From positions 1 through 64,000 of the forward strand of contig JABBZI010000023.1 in assembly GCA_012955965.1 (NCBI GenBank): a stretch of 64,000 bases of DNA, in the 5' to 3' direction. Shown piece after piece: positions 40,913 to 49,488 of this stretch. Numbering within the stretch: position 1 is the stretch's first letter; each line of letters starts with the position of its first letter. The notes beneath the pieces were generated by a model. That model saw nothing but the letters and a program-made list of their open reading frames with translations, did not search any database and was not told the origin of the DNA. Source of the DNA: Clostridioides difficile (GTDB lineage Bacteria; Bacillota; Clostridia; Peptostreptococcales; Peptostreptococcaceae). The position numbers and the translations under genes were made by a program.

Positions 40913-41959
40913 CTATACAAGCATTGATAAAGGATTTTCTAACAATTCTTTTAAATCTTTTAAGAATTTTGCTGCTACTGTTCCATCTATTACTCTATGG
41001 TCTGATGTCAATGATAAGTTCATTATAGGTTTTATTTTAGCTTCCCCATTTACTGGAACAAACTTATCTTGTGTAGCACCTACCCCTAATATTGCACTTG
41101 AAGGCATATTTATTATAGGTGTAAACGTAGTTATCCCATACATTCCGACATTACTTATAGTAAATGTATTACCTTCTTGGTCTGCTGGTAGAAGTTTTCC
41201 TGTTTTTACTTTTTCAGCAAGTTCTTTACTTTCTTTTGCTATTTCTTTTAAAGATTTCTTATTTACATGTTTTACTACTGGGACATACAGACCTTCATCT
41301 AGCCCGACTGCAATGGCTATATTTATATCTTTGTATCTAAATATTCCATCATCTGTCCATGCAGAATTTAAAGCTTGGTGCTTTGGAAGTATTCTAGACA
41401 CAGCCATTACTATTAAATCTGTCATAGTCAATTTTACTCCAACTGATTCTTTTACTGTATCTATTAACTTTGCTCTGAGTGATTTCAATTCTGTAGCATC
41501 TACTTCTATATTAAATGTAAATACAGGAGCACTGAAGTAACTTTCTGACATTCGTTTTGCTACAGTAGCTCTCATTGGATTTGGTTTTTCAAACTCTCCT
41601 TCTACTGTATTAAACATACTTGAATTTTCACTTTTCGTATTTACCTCTTTTGTATCATCCGCTTTAGATATATTAGTTGATACAATAGTCTCTTGCGTAT
41701 TTACGCTTTCCACATCATACTTTCTTATTTTTCCATTATATCCAGTACCTACAATAGTTTCTAAATCTATATTTAAATCTTCTGCTATTCTTTTAGCTAA
41801 AGGAGTAGTATTTGCCTTGTTATCTTTTAAGTAATTTAACACATCAACTAAATGAATTCTTCCATTTTCTCCACTTCCAATCAGCTTATCTAGTTTTATA
41901 TTATCTTTTCTAGCTTGGTTTCTAGCTGCTGGTGTGGCCTTTACTTTATTTGCCACCAT
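40913..41959 (-). CDS. acoC: Acetoin dehydrogenase E2: acetyltransferase with two subunit-binding domains and no lipoyl domain
   Basis: This E2 core protein transfers the acetyl group to CoA. From the ATG at 41959 (348 residues) it has two tandem peripheral-subunit-binding domains (TPAARNQARKDNIKLDKLIGSG and TPLAKRIAEDLNIDLETIVGTG) and the catalytic domain ending with the active-site SDHRVIDGTVAAKFL. No lipoyl domain is present. The longer frame's start overlaps the SD GGGGAGG. It follows acoB by 13 bp and precedes acoL by 163 bp. Confidence 0.93.
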   Translation of the reverse strand: MVANKVKATPAARNQARKDNIKLDKLIGSGENGRIHLVDVLNYLKDNKANTTPLAKRIAEDLNIDLETIVGTGYNGKIRKYDVESVNTQETIVSTNISKADDTKEVNTKSENSSMFNTVEGEFEKPNPMRATVAKRMSESYFSAPVFTFNIEVDATELKSLRAKLIDTVKESVGVKLTMTDLIVMAVSRILPKHQALNSAWTDDGIFRYKDINIAIAVGLDEGLYVPVVKHVNKKSLKEIAKESKELAEKVKTGKLLPADQEGNTFTISNVGMYGITTFTPIINMPSSAILGVGATQDKFVPVNGEAKIKPIMNLSLTSDHRVIDGTVAAKFLKDLKELLENPLSMLV

Positions 41960-41972
41960 ATCGATACCTCCC

Positions 41973-42959
41973 CTATCTAACAATTAAAGATTTTATTGCT
42001 TCTTCTATTTCATCAATTCTTGGAACAACTGCTTTTTCTAACTCTGGATTATATGGTATTGGCACATCTTTTCCGCATATTCTTTTTACTGGTGCATCTA
42101 AATAATCAAATGATTCACTTTCTGTTATTAAGGCTGATATCTCTCCACCTAGTCCACCAGTCTTAGCCGCTTCATGGCAAATTAAAACTCTTCCAGTTTT
42201 ACATACACTTTTTACTATAGTCTCCTTATCTAATGGATATAACGTTCTTAAATCTATAATTTCCACATTTATGTCTTCTTTTGATAATGTCTCAGCTGCT
42301 TCCTCAACACTTTGTAACATCCTTCCGTAGGTGATTACTGTAACATCTGTCCCCTCTCTTTTAATATCTGCCTTTCCAATTTCAATTACATAATCACCTT
42401 CTGGTACAATTCCTTTCTTTCTATATAACAATTTATTCTCAACAAAAATGACTGGGTTATTATCTCTTATAGCAGCTTTTAATAAACCTTTAGCATCTGC
42501 TGGTGTAGAAGGTGCAACTACTTTTACTCCTGGAACATGGCAAAACCAAGCTTCTAAACTTTGTGAATGTTGTTCCGCTGAACCAGTTCCAGAGCCACCA
42601 GGACATCTAACAACCATTGGAACTTGTGCTTTTCCACCAAACATATATCTCATTTTTGCTGCTTGATTTACAATTGCATCCATAGAGATTGTCACAAAGT
42701 CCATAAACATTACTTCCATAATAGGTCTTAGACCAGTTGCTGCTGCACCTGCTGCTGCACCTGCTATGGCTGCTTCTGATATAGGAGTATCCCTTACTCT
42801 TTCTGGACCAAATTCATCTATCATTCCAACTGATACACCAAATGCTCCTCCATAAATCCCTATATCTTCCCCCATAAATATTACATTTTCATCTCTTCTC
42901 ATTTCTTCTGACATTGCTTCCTTTATCGCTTGTGCATATGTTAGTTCTCTTGTACTCAT
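41973..42959 (-). CDS. acoB: Acetoin dehydrogenase E1 beta subunit
   Basis: This transketolase-like beta subunit of the thiamine-diphosphate E1 component has 328 residues. Family landmarks are [21 protein letters not shown] near the N terminus and [20 protein letters not shown] in the middle. E1 splits acetoin to acetaldehyde and a hydroxyethyl unit for E2. SD AAGGAGG precedes the ATG. It lies 24 bp after acoA. Confidence 0.94.
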   Translation of the reverse strand: MSTRELTYAQAIKEAMSEEMRRDENVIFMGEDIGIYGGAFGVSVGMIDEFGPERVRDTPISEAAIAGAAAGAAATGLRPIMEVMFMDFVTISMDAIVNQAAKMRYMFGGKAQVPMVVRCPGGSGTGSAEQHSQSLEAWFCHVPGVKVVAPSTPADAKGLLKAAIRDNNPVIFVENKLLYRKKGIVPEGDYVIEIGKADIKREGTDVTVITYGRMLQSVEEAAETLSKEDINVEIIDLRTLYPLDKETIVKSVCKTGRVLICHEAAKTGGLGGEISALITESESFDYLDAPVKRICGKDVPIPYNPELEKAVVPRIDEIEEAIKSLIVR

Positions 42960-42983
42960 TTTTATTTTCCTCCTTTACCATTT

Positions 42984-43946
42984 TTAGTCTGCATATACAT
43001 CCTCTAATAAAGACTCTATCTTTGGATTTGGACTATTTTGAGCAAATTCTACTGCCTCTTCTATTGATTGTTTTGCAAACTCCTGAATTTTATCTAATTC
43101 ATTTTCATTAGAGATATTATTTTCGATAAGATAATTTCTTAAAAATTCAATAGGGTCCTTTGCTTTCCATGATTCTATTTCTTCTTTCGTTCTGTATACA
43201 TTTGCATCTGATTTTGAGTGACCTAACCATCTATAAGTTCTACTTTCAATCAATACAGGTCCTTCTCCTCTTCTACATTTCTCAGCAGCTTTTTGTACTG
43301 TCTCATATACTTCTATTGGATTATATCCATCTATTGATATTCCCTCTATTCCATAAGAAGCGGCTCTAGTAGCAATACTTTCTATATTCATATGGCGTTT
43401 TATACTTGTTGACATCCCATATAAGTTGTTCTCACAGTAGAATATTATTGGCAACTTCCATATTGAAGATAAGTTTATCCCTTCATGAAAAGTACCTTCA
43501 TTTGATGCTCCATCACCAAAACTACATAAGACTATTTTGCCTGTTTTTTTATATTGCTGTGTAAGTGCAGCTCCTGGAGCTATTGTAAGACCTCCACCTA
43601 CAACTCCATTTGCGCCTAAATTACCTGACTCAATATCTGCTATATGCATTGAGCCCCCTTTTCCCTTACAAAATCCAGTTTCTTTGCCCATAAGCTCAGC
43701 CATCATTTTGTTTAGGTCTATTCCCATACCTATAAATTGGCTATGTCCTCTATGAGTTAATGATACTAAATCTCCTTTTTCTAATGCCATTACAGCTGCT
43801 ACACTTGAAGCTTCCTGACCTACAGATAAATGAGTTGTTCCATGTACCATACCTCTTGCAAAAAACCAACTAACCTTTTCTTCAAATTTTCTAGCCTGAT
43901 TCATTCTTTTATACATTTCAAGCAATGTTTCCTTTGATATTGACAT
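42984..43946 (-). CDS. acoA: Acetoin dehydrogenase E1 alpha subunit
   Basis: This thiamine-diphosphate-binding alpha subunit (320 residues from the ATG at 43946) has the GDGASNEGTFHEGINLSSIWKLPIIFYCENN cofactor motif (GDG-Nx-NN) and the HRGHSQFIGMG segment. Pyruvate E1 alpha is the main alternative, but the operon context with a small E2 and an acetoin-style E3 favours acetoin. The first of two nearby ATGs is too close to the SD AGGAGGG. It is preceded by a SorC-type regulator. Confidence 0.93.
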   Translation of the reverse strand: MSISKETLLEMYKRMNQARKFEEKVSWFFARGMVHGTTHLSVGQEASSVAAVMALEKGDLVSLTHRGHSQFIGMGIDLNKMMAELMGKETGFCKGKGGSMHIADIESGNLGANGVVGGGLTIAPGAALTQQYKKTGKIVLCSFGDGASNEGTFHEGINLSSIWKLPIIFYCENNLYGMSTSIKRHMNIESIATRAASYGIEGISIDGYNPIEVYETVQKAAEKCRRGEGPVLIESRTYRWLGHSKSDANVYRTKEEIESWKAKDPIEFLRNYLIENNISNENELDKIQEFAKQSIEEAVEFAQNSPNPKIESLLEDVYAD

Positions 43947-43983
43947 ATACATTCCCTCCTATTAACTTTTATCTATTATTATA

Positions 43984-44937
43984 TTAGTCACAATCTTCTA
44001 ATAATTTAAGTGCTAAGCTGTGATTAATTGCTAAACTATTTATAAACTTTGTCTTTAATGATGCCTTTATTGCTTCTATTTTTTCATCTCCTGAAGCTAC
44101 ACCTATGGTCCTTTTTATCTTTTTTAAATCTTCTAGCTTTACTCCTAGTACTCTTTGATTAAATTCAAGTATAGAAGTTTTTCCTTCTTTATCAAAAGCT
44201 TGCAAACAAATTGCACCTATTGAATTGTATTTTTTCAAATCTTCTATATCTTCTTCATGCATATATCCAGAAGCCATTATTGTTGAGTTTAAGCTCATAG
44301 GATTTCCTATACCTACAATTGCTATCGTCGTTTTATCTATTAAATCTAGTACTTCTTTAATTTTTTCATCTTTACAAAGTTTTTCTTTTGTAGACAAATC
44401 AGACATAACAGCTGGGGCATGTAATAATTTAAAATCCCCTCCAAAAGCTCTTGCTAAACTTACTGCTATTTGATTTGCATGAATATCTATTTCGTTATCT
44501 CCAATTCCACCTAATAGAGGTATAAATGTAACATTTTTGCAGTTATTTTTTTCTACATATCTTGGTATTTCTTTTAGTGTCGTTCCTATTGAAACCCCTA
44601 TTATATCATTTTCCTTTACTACTCTAGTTAGATATTCAGATACAGCTCTTGCTAATTCTTGTTTTTGAGTTAGCGAATCCTGTTTATCATCTACTACTAT
44701 TACTTCTTTCAATTTGTATTTTCTTTCTAAACTTCTCTCTATTTTTTGGTAGTCATTTTTCAAAACATCAACTATCTGTATTTTTACTATTCCTTGTTCA
44801 AAAGCTTCTTTTAATATTCTTGATATTGTTGGTCTTGATATTCCCAATTGATTTGCTATTTCTTGTTGATTTAAATTATCTTCATAATAAAGTGAGCAAC
44901 ACTTCATCATTAACCTTAGGTCTCCAATTTTTTTCAT
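43984..44937 (-). CDS. SorC/DeoR-family transcriptional regulator of the acetoin operon
   Basis: This 317-residue regulator has an N-terminal helix-turn-helix (LNQQEIANQLGISRPTISRILKEA, about 22-45) and a SorC-type sugar-binding C-terminal domain (DIIGVSIGTTLKEIPRY; AIVGIGNP). It starts at the ATG at 44937, 7 bases after GGAGG; the longer frame would begin inside an upstream repeat. It lies 37 bp before acoA and shares its promoter, so it is probably autoregulated. The usual aco activator AcoR (sigma-54 type) is absent. Confidence 0.85.
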   Translation of the reverse strand: MKKIGDLRLMMKCCSLYYEDNLNQQEIANQLGISRPTISRILKEAFEQGIVKIQIVDVLKNDYQKIERSLERKYKLKEVIVVDDKQDSLTQKQELARAVSEYLTRVVKENDIIGVSIGTTLKEIPRYVEKNNCKNVTFIPLLGGIGDNEIDIHANQIAVSLARAFGGDFKLLHAPAVMSDLSTKEKLCKDEKIKEVLDLIDKTTIAIVGIGNPMSLNSTIMASGYMHEEDIEDLKKYNSIGAICLQAFDKEGKTSILEFNQRVLGVKLEDLKKIKRTIGVASGDEKIEAIKASLKTKFINSLAINHSLALKLLEDCD

Positions 44938-44962
44938 TCGCTTTCCTCCAAAATCAAGCTTT

Positions 44963-45007
44963 TTCAATCATCTTTACATTTGTTCAATCATTTTACTTAA
45001 TTTCAAT
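44963..45007 (-). promoter_or_regulatory. Three direct repeats, candidate operator of the SorC-type regulator
   Basis: ATTGAA occurs three times on the minus strand at 45002-45007, 44983-44988 and 44963-44968, with periods of 19 and 20 bp; GTAAA lies between the first two and between the second and third. The array lies between the promoter -10 and the SD, where a bound repressor would block transcription. Confidence 0.5.
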
Positions 45008-45010
45008 AAC

Positions 45011-45040
45011 ATTATAGAAGGGGTTCATATAAAAAGTCAA
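45011..45040 (-). promoter_or_regulatory. Promoter of the regulator-acoABCL operon
   Basis: TTGACT (45035-45040) is 18 bases from a perfect TATAAT (45011-45016) on the minus strand. It is the only strong promoter upstream of the regulator and acoA. Confidence 0.75.
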
Positions 45041-45055
45041 CTGTTTTTTTGCATA

Positions 45056-45090
45056 ACAAAAAAAACAGTGATACTTTTCTTGTATCACCA
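45056..45090 (-). terminator. Terminator upstream of the acetoin operon
   Basis: On the minus strand GTGATAC pairs with GTATCAC around AAGAAAA, followed by TG and eight T. It ends transcripts that come from the decayed lipoprotein copy. Confidence 0.8.
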
Positions 45091-45118
45091 TGTACATAAA
45101 CAGTTGAAACATCACCAC

Positions 45119-45290
45119 TTAGTTCGTATTATATAGTCTTTCAGCCCGTATATAATTTCCATTCATATATTCTAATCGTGCAGAAAGGTAAATAATACTT
45201 GAGCATAATCTAATCCAAGAGCTTCATCACTTATTTTTTATCATATTTTTCTTTAAGTTCATGAGTCTGTCTTTCATAATTTTTTCCTCC
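45119..45290 (-). pseudogene. Decayed third copy of the lipoprotein gene
   Basis: On the minus strand, after an SD-like GGAGG, the translation shows LKEKYDKK, then a stop, then SDEALGLDYAQVLF, then a frame change and SARLEYMNGNYIRAERLYNT, then a stop. These match the N-terminal helical-repeat region of the two full genes (KEKYGKNPNDEAIRLEYAQILF and SARIEYLNGNYEQTEKLYNT in the copy at 45528). The signal peptide, a segment of about 30 residues and the whole protease-like domain are missing. Confidence 0.8.
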
Positions 45291-45332
45291 TATATTCTAT
45301 CGTTATTTTGTTCTTACTAACAAGATATATCA

Positions 45333-45354
45333 TGAAAGTAAAATTAAAGTAAAA
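45333..45354 (-). promoter_or_regulatory. 11-bp direct repeats upstream of the decayed copy
   Basis: Two adjacent 11-bp units, TTTTACTTTAA and TTTTACTTTCA, match the arrays at 47036-47068 and 48635-48667. The promoter region of this gene copy is thus still recognisable although the gene is broken. Confidence 0.7.
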
Positions 45355-45398
45355 CAACACAGCTATACATCCTTTGTATAACTGTGTTGTTAAAAAAA
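45352..45398 (-). terminator. Terminator downstream of the 484-residue lipoprotein gene
   Basis: AACAACACAG and CTGTGTTGTT form a stem with further TATAC/GTATA pairing around a short loop; TTTTAC follows on the minus strand. On the plus strand a run of A follows, so it acts mainly on minus-strand transcripts. Its tail runs into the direct repeats. Confidence 0.75.
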
Positions 45399-45527
45399 AT
45401 AAGGCTTTATTATGTTCTTTACTAACTTATTTTCAAAAAGATAATGAATATTTAAATATAGGTGTATTCAAATAGTAATTCTTATACTATAAAATAGTAT
45501 CAACAAACTTTAGTTTATATACTATTT

Positions 45528-46982
45528 CTACTTACTAAATGTCATCTTCATCGAATCAAAATCAATCGACCATTTATAATTCTTTAAATAACGATGACTT
45601 ATTAATCCATCTCTAACAAACCCAACATTCTCATCGTAATCCAATACTGCTCCTGTAAAGAAGTATCCAAGTCCATTTTCTAATTGTAAATCACCTAAAC
45701 CATATGATGAAAGATTAAAGGTGCCTTCCTTATAATTATTTCCTCCCATTCCTCCTTTTCCTTCAGCAGGCTTCTTTAGCTCAGGTATAGGAATCCCTAA
45801 GTAATCCATTATTTCCTTAGGTAATATAATTCCAGCACCATCTCCAGCAGCAAGTCCTGAGTCAACAAAGAAATTCAGATTACTCTTCTGATTAACTGAA
45901 CCTTTCCCAAACATGAAATGAGTAGATGAAAGTGTAAATGGAGTTTCTTGTAATATCTTATCTTTCTCAAGCATTTTATTAAGATTCTCTCTACCTACTT
46001 CATCTCGAGGTCTTAGTATTAGTTGACCACTAGGATAATCTATTGTAGGTATAAATTCCTTCAATACACTTGTACCAATAATACCATGAATATCTTCATA
46101 ATCCTTAAAAAATTCAGAAAAACCATCAAATGGCCCTAACATTACAGGTATATTCTTCATGCTTACATCTCCTATAGTAAGTGAATTAGCTCGACTAAGC
46201 CCAGTTTCAGAAGTGTTCCCTCCAGCAAATTTATTTTCATTTCCTGAAACTGTTTTTATACCAAGTCCTTTTGCAAGTTTCTGATCAACAACAAACATTG
46301 GACCACCAGTATCAATAATAGCATTTATTCTTTTACCATTTATCTCTACTGGGACAACAGGTAAAGGATCAGTTGTTACAAAGGGAATAACAGTTTCATT
46401 TTTTCCATTCCAGTCAATTTGATTTGGCTGTTTATCATCAAAAGCTTTCATCATTTCCAATATAGAATTATTTTTTTTATCCTTAAGTTCGGGTAGTTGA
46501 TTAGCTTTTTGATATTGATTTGTTTGATAATATGTAAGTGCCAATCCATCTTCGGCCTTTGCTTTGAATTTATCCGGATATTTCTCTATAAGAGTATTAT
46601 ATAGCTTCTCAGTCTGCTCATAATTACCATTCAGATATTCTATTCGTGCAGAAAGGAAAATCACATCTGGAGAAGGTTTCTTCGAATTCATCAAAGAACT
46701 AAGCATCTCTTGTGCTTTTGTAATATCACCTAATTTAAATAGTATTTGAGCATATTCTAATCTTATAGCTTCATCATTTGGATTTTTACCATACTTTTCT
46801 TTGACTTCCTTTAGTTGTTTTTCACATATGACACGAGTAACTTTTTCTATGGATTTAGTTGTCGATTTAGACGTTGAACTTTTTGTTGATGTATCCTTAG
46901 ATGTACATCCTGTCATTCCACCAACAATCAAAGTTCCACATAATAGAACGATTATTCCTCTTGATTTAAGTGATTTTATCAT
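45528..46982 (-). CDS. Lipoprotein with TPR-like region and aspartic-protease-like domain, copy 1
   Basis: This 484-residue protein has a lipoprotein signal with lipobox GMTGC (Cys26) and a Ser/Thr/Lys-rich linker (27-45). Next is a helical TPR-like region (about 50-165) and a retropepsin-like domain with AIIDTGGP (D224-T-G) and the IIGTSVLKEFIPTIDY segment. A second motif, FFVDSGLA (D374-S-G), lies 150 residues later, so two lobes may be present. It is anchored outside the membrane. It is a paralogue of the next gene upstream, with 117 bp between them, and shares its direct repeats. Proteolytic activity is inferred. Confidence 0.8.
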   Translation of the reverse strand: MIKSLKSRGIIVLLCGTLIVGGMTGCTSKDTSTKSSTSKSTTKSIEKVTRVICEKQLKEVKEKYGKNPNDEAIRLEYAQILFKLGDITKAQEMLSSLMNSKKPSPDVIFLSARIEYLNGNYEQTEKLYNTLIEKYPDKFKAKAEDGLALTYYQTNQYQKANQLPELKDKKNNSILEMMKAFDDKQPNQIDWNGKNETVIPFVTTDPLPVVPVEINGKRINAIIDTGGPMFVVDQKLAKGLGIKTVSGNENKFAGGNTSETGLSRANSLTIGDVSMKNIPVMLGPFDGFSEFFKDYEDIHGIIGTSVLKEFIPTIDYPSGQLILRPRDEVGRENLNKMLEKDKILQETPFTLSSTHFMFGKGSVNQKSNLNFFVDSGLAAGDGAGIILPKEIMDYLGIPIPELKKPAEGKGGMGGNNYKEGTFNLSSYGLGDLQLENGLGYFFTGAVLDYDENVGFVRDGLISHRYLKNYKWSIDFDSMKMTFSK

Positions 46983-47035
46983 TTTTTACCCCCTGCTTTT
47001 ATTTTTGTCTTTCTTATTCTCTATAAAATACAATA

Positions 47036-47068
47036 TGAAAGTAAAATAAAAGTAAACCAAAAGTAAAA
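47036..47068 (-). promoter_or_regulatory. Three 11-bp direct repeats upstream of lipoprotein copy 1
   Basis: On the minus strand three contiguous 11-bp units read TTTTACTTTTG, GTTTACTTTTA and TTTTACTTTCA, followed after 5 bases by TATTTT. One-turn phasing next to a -10-like element is typical of OmpR-family response-regulator sites. Confidence 0.65.
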
Positions 47069-47099
47069 TAAAAAAAATATTTCTTCTTCTCAATTTAGA

Positions 47100-48581
47100 T
47101 TATATATTCTTCTCCTCATTAAATGTCATGTTCATTGAATCAAAGTCAATTGTCCATTTGTAATTCTTCAGATAATTATGGCTTATTAAAGCATCCTGGA
47201 AAAATCCATGTGCTTGATACATTCCTTCTTGTCCTGTCGCAAAATGTCCAATACCTTTTTTCTGTTGCACATTACCTAGCCCATATGATGAAATATCAAA
47301 TTGTGCCACTTCAAAATCATTTCCTGTCATTCCGCCTTCCTCTGTAGTAGCTGGTCTTAGTTTCGGCATAGTAATACCTAATAAATCTATTGTTTGTTTA
47401 GGCAACATAATTCCAGCACCTTTTCCACCATTAAACCCTGAATCAATAAAAAAGTTAAGATTATTTTTATTATTGATTGAGCCTTTACCAAACATATAAT
47501 GAGTAGAAGAAAGTGTAAATGGAATTTGTCGTATTATTTCACCTTTACCTTCTTTGGCATCTTCATCTGTTACAACTATTTTATTACTTACTATTTCGCT
47601 TCGTGGTTTTAGTACTAGCTCACCATTTGGATAATCCATTGTTGGTACAAATTGTTTTAATACATTTGTGCCAAGAACAGCACGAACATCTAATCCTGTA
47701 TTTTTAAATAGTTCCGCAAGTCCACCAAGCTCTCCTATCATTACAGGGATATTTTTCATATTTATATCTCCTACTTTAAATGAATCCGCTCTACTAAAGC
47801 CAATCTCAGAAGTACCACCTCCAGCAAAATTCCCATCTGCATTTGAAACTGGCTTAATTCCAAGTTCTTTTGCAAATTTTTTGTCAAGAACAAATGTAGG
47901 AGCACCAGTATCAATAAAAGCGTTCATTCTTTTTCCATTTATCTCTACAGGCACAACAGGTAGAGGGTCAGTTGTAAGAAATGGGATAACACTTTCATTT
48001 TTTCCATTCCATTCAATTTGGTTAGGTTGCCTATCACCAAAATCTTTCATCATGTTGTTCAACAAACTACTTGCATTTTCTTTCCCAATAGATAACTGTT
48101 TTGCTTTATGATATTGATTTGTTTGATAATAGGTCATTGATAAGCCCGCTTCTGACTTTTCTTTAAATTTGTCTGGATATTTCTCCACAAGAGTACTATA
48201 TAGCTTTTCCGCTTGTGTATAATTACCATTCATATATTCTATTTGTGCTGAAAGGTAAATAGCATCTGGTAAAGGTTTCTCTCCATTTAAAAAAGGCTTT
48301 AATACTTCTTGTAGTTCTGTAAAGTCCCCCAACTCAAATAAGTTTTGAGCATATTTTAATGCTAAAGCCTTATCATTTGGATTGTTCTCATACTTTTCTT
48401 TGACTTTCTTCAACTGCTTTTCAGAACTTACACGAGTAACCTTTTCCATTGTTTTGGGTGTTGACTTAGATGTTGAACTTTTCGTTGATGTAGTCTGAGA
48501 TGTACATCCTGTCATTACGCCAACAATCAAAGCTCCGCATAAAAGAACACTTATTCCTCTTGATTTTAGTGATTTTATCAT
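47100..48581 (-). CDS. Lipoprotein with TPR-like region and aspartic-protease-like domain, copy 2
   Basis: This 493-residue paralogue of the 45528-46982 product has the same architecture: lipobox VMTGC (Cys26), a Ser/Thr/Lys-rich linker, a TPR-like region, AFIDTGAP (D224-T-G), then AVLGTNVLKQ and FFIDSGFN (D380-S-G). The N-terminal 26 residues are almost identical between copies, while the protease-like domain has diverged. It is transcribed divergently from the response-regulator gene, with 168 bp between them. Substrate and activity are unknown. Confidence 0.8.
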   Translation of the reverse strand: MIKSLKSRGISVLLCGALIVGVMTGCTSQTTSTKSSTSKSTPKTMEKVTRVSSEKQLKKVKEKYENNPNDKALALKYAQNLFELGDFTELQEVLKPFLNGEKPLPDAIYLSAQIEYMNGNYTQAEKLYSTLVEKYPDKFKEKSEAGLSMTYYQTNQYHKAKQLSIGKENASSLLNNMMKDFGDRQPNQIEWNGKNESVIPFLTTDPLPVVPVEINGKRMNAFIDTGAPTFVLDKKFAKELGIKPVSNADGNFAGGGTSEIGFSRADSFKVGDINMKNIPVMIGELGGLAELFKNTGLDVRAVLGTNVLKQFVPTMDYPNGELVLKPRSEIVSNKIVVTDEDAKEGKGEIIRQIPFTLSSTHYMFGKGSINNKNNLNFFIDSGFNGGKGAGIMLPKQTIDLLGITMPKLRPATTEEGGMTGNDFEVAQFDISSYGLGNVQQKKGIGHFATGQEGMYQAHGFFQDALISHNYLKNYKWTIDFDSMNMTFNEEKNI

Positions 48582-48634
48582 TTTTTACCTCCTATTTTTA
48601 TTTTTATCTTTATTATTATCTATAAGATACAGTA

Positions 48635-48667
48635 TGAAAATAAAATAAAAGTAAACTGAAGGTAAAA
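48635..48667 (-). promoter_or_regulatory. Three 11-bp direct repeats between lipoprotein copy 2 and the response regulator
   Basis: The minus-strand units TTTTACCTTCA, GTTTACTTTTA and TTTTATTTTCA keep the 11-bp period and are followed by TACTG-TATCTT, parallel to the copy 1 site. The array also lies about 17 bp upstream of the response regulator's -35, so one bound protein could control both directions. Confidence 0.65.
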
Positions 48668-48683
48668 ACAAAATAATAATTTA

Positions 48684-48712
48684 TTGCTTACACTTTGTAT
48701 GTATGGTATTAT
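48684..48712 (+). promoter_or_regulatory. Promoter of the two-component system
   Basis: TTGCTT (48684-48689) is 17 bases from TATTAT (48707-48712), about 38 bp before the response-regulator start. Confidence 0.7.
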
Positions 48713-48749
48713 GATGATACTATTTTTGTATACTGGGAGATGAAATATT

Positions 48750-49484
48750 ATGGATGACAAATTAGAAAACCCTGAGAGGATACTTATTGTTGATGATGAA
48801 GAAGGGCTTTTAACACTAGTGAAAATAACCTTAAATAAAGAACACTATAATAATATTACTTGTGTATCAACAGGAAGCAAAGCTCTTGAGTGTATTGAAA
48901 ACAGTCAATATGACCTCATCATTCTTGATGTAATGCTACCAGATTATTGTGGATTTGACCTATGTACGAAAATACGCAGGAAAACTATAACCCCTATCAT
49001 ATTTCTGACGGCCAAAACTGGTGATTACGATAAGTTATCAGGACTTGCTATTGGTGGTGATGATTATATAACAAAACCTTTTAATACAATGGAACTTGTT
49101 GCCAGAATCAAGGCTATTTTCAGACGTCAGCAACTTGAACGTTCAGTATTACACACTCCTTCAGAGAATTCTATGATTTACAACTATGGGTATATTGTTC
49201 TTGATATGACTTGTGCAGTACTTACTGTAAATAGTCACAACGTAGAATGTACAGCCAAGGAACTCGAGCTAATGGAATTTTTTTGCCAAAATCCTAACAA
49301 GGTCTTTACTACATCACATCTGTACGATACGATTTGGGGATTAGCAGGATATGGAGATGAAAAGACTGTTACAATACATATATCAAAACTTAGGAAAAAG
49401 ATATTAGATGATAATAAACCATACAAGATTATTATAAATCTCCGTGGAATTGGATATAAATTCATACCACCAAATGGGAGCTGA
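48750..49484 (+). CDS. OmpR/PhoB-family response regulator
   Basis: This 244-residue regulator has a receiver domain (about 8-125) with acidic pocket D15/D16, phosphoacceptor D60 in DLIILDVMLPD and the conserved ITKPF lysine. A C-terminal winged helix (about 150-240) ends RGIGYKF. It is divergent from the lipoprotein genes and followed directly by its histidine kinase. It is the obvious candidate to bind the phased direct repeats upstream of the lipoprotein genes. That link is inferred. Confidence 0.92.
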   Translation: MDDKLENPERILIVDDEEGLLTLVKITLNKEHYNNITCVSTGSKALECIENSQYDLIILDVMLPDYCGFDLCTKIRRKTITPIIFLTAKTGDYDKLSGLAIGGDDYITKPFNTMELVARIKAIFRRQQLERSVLHTPSENSMIYNYGYIVLDMTCAVLTVNSHNVECTAKELELMEFFCQNPNKVFTTSHLYDTIWGLAGYGDEKTVTIHISKLRKKILDDNKPYKIIINLRGIGYKFIPPNGS

Positions 49485-49488
49485 TATA

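Noticed and set aside
44938-45120. A possible sigma-54 promoter for the acetoin operon, expected in species with AcoR
   Set aside because: No TGGC-N8-GC pattern was found; a good sigma-A promoter is present and the regulator is SorC-type.
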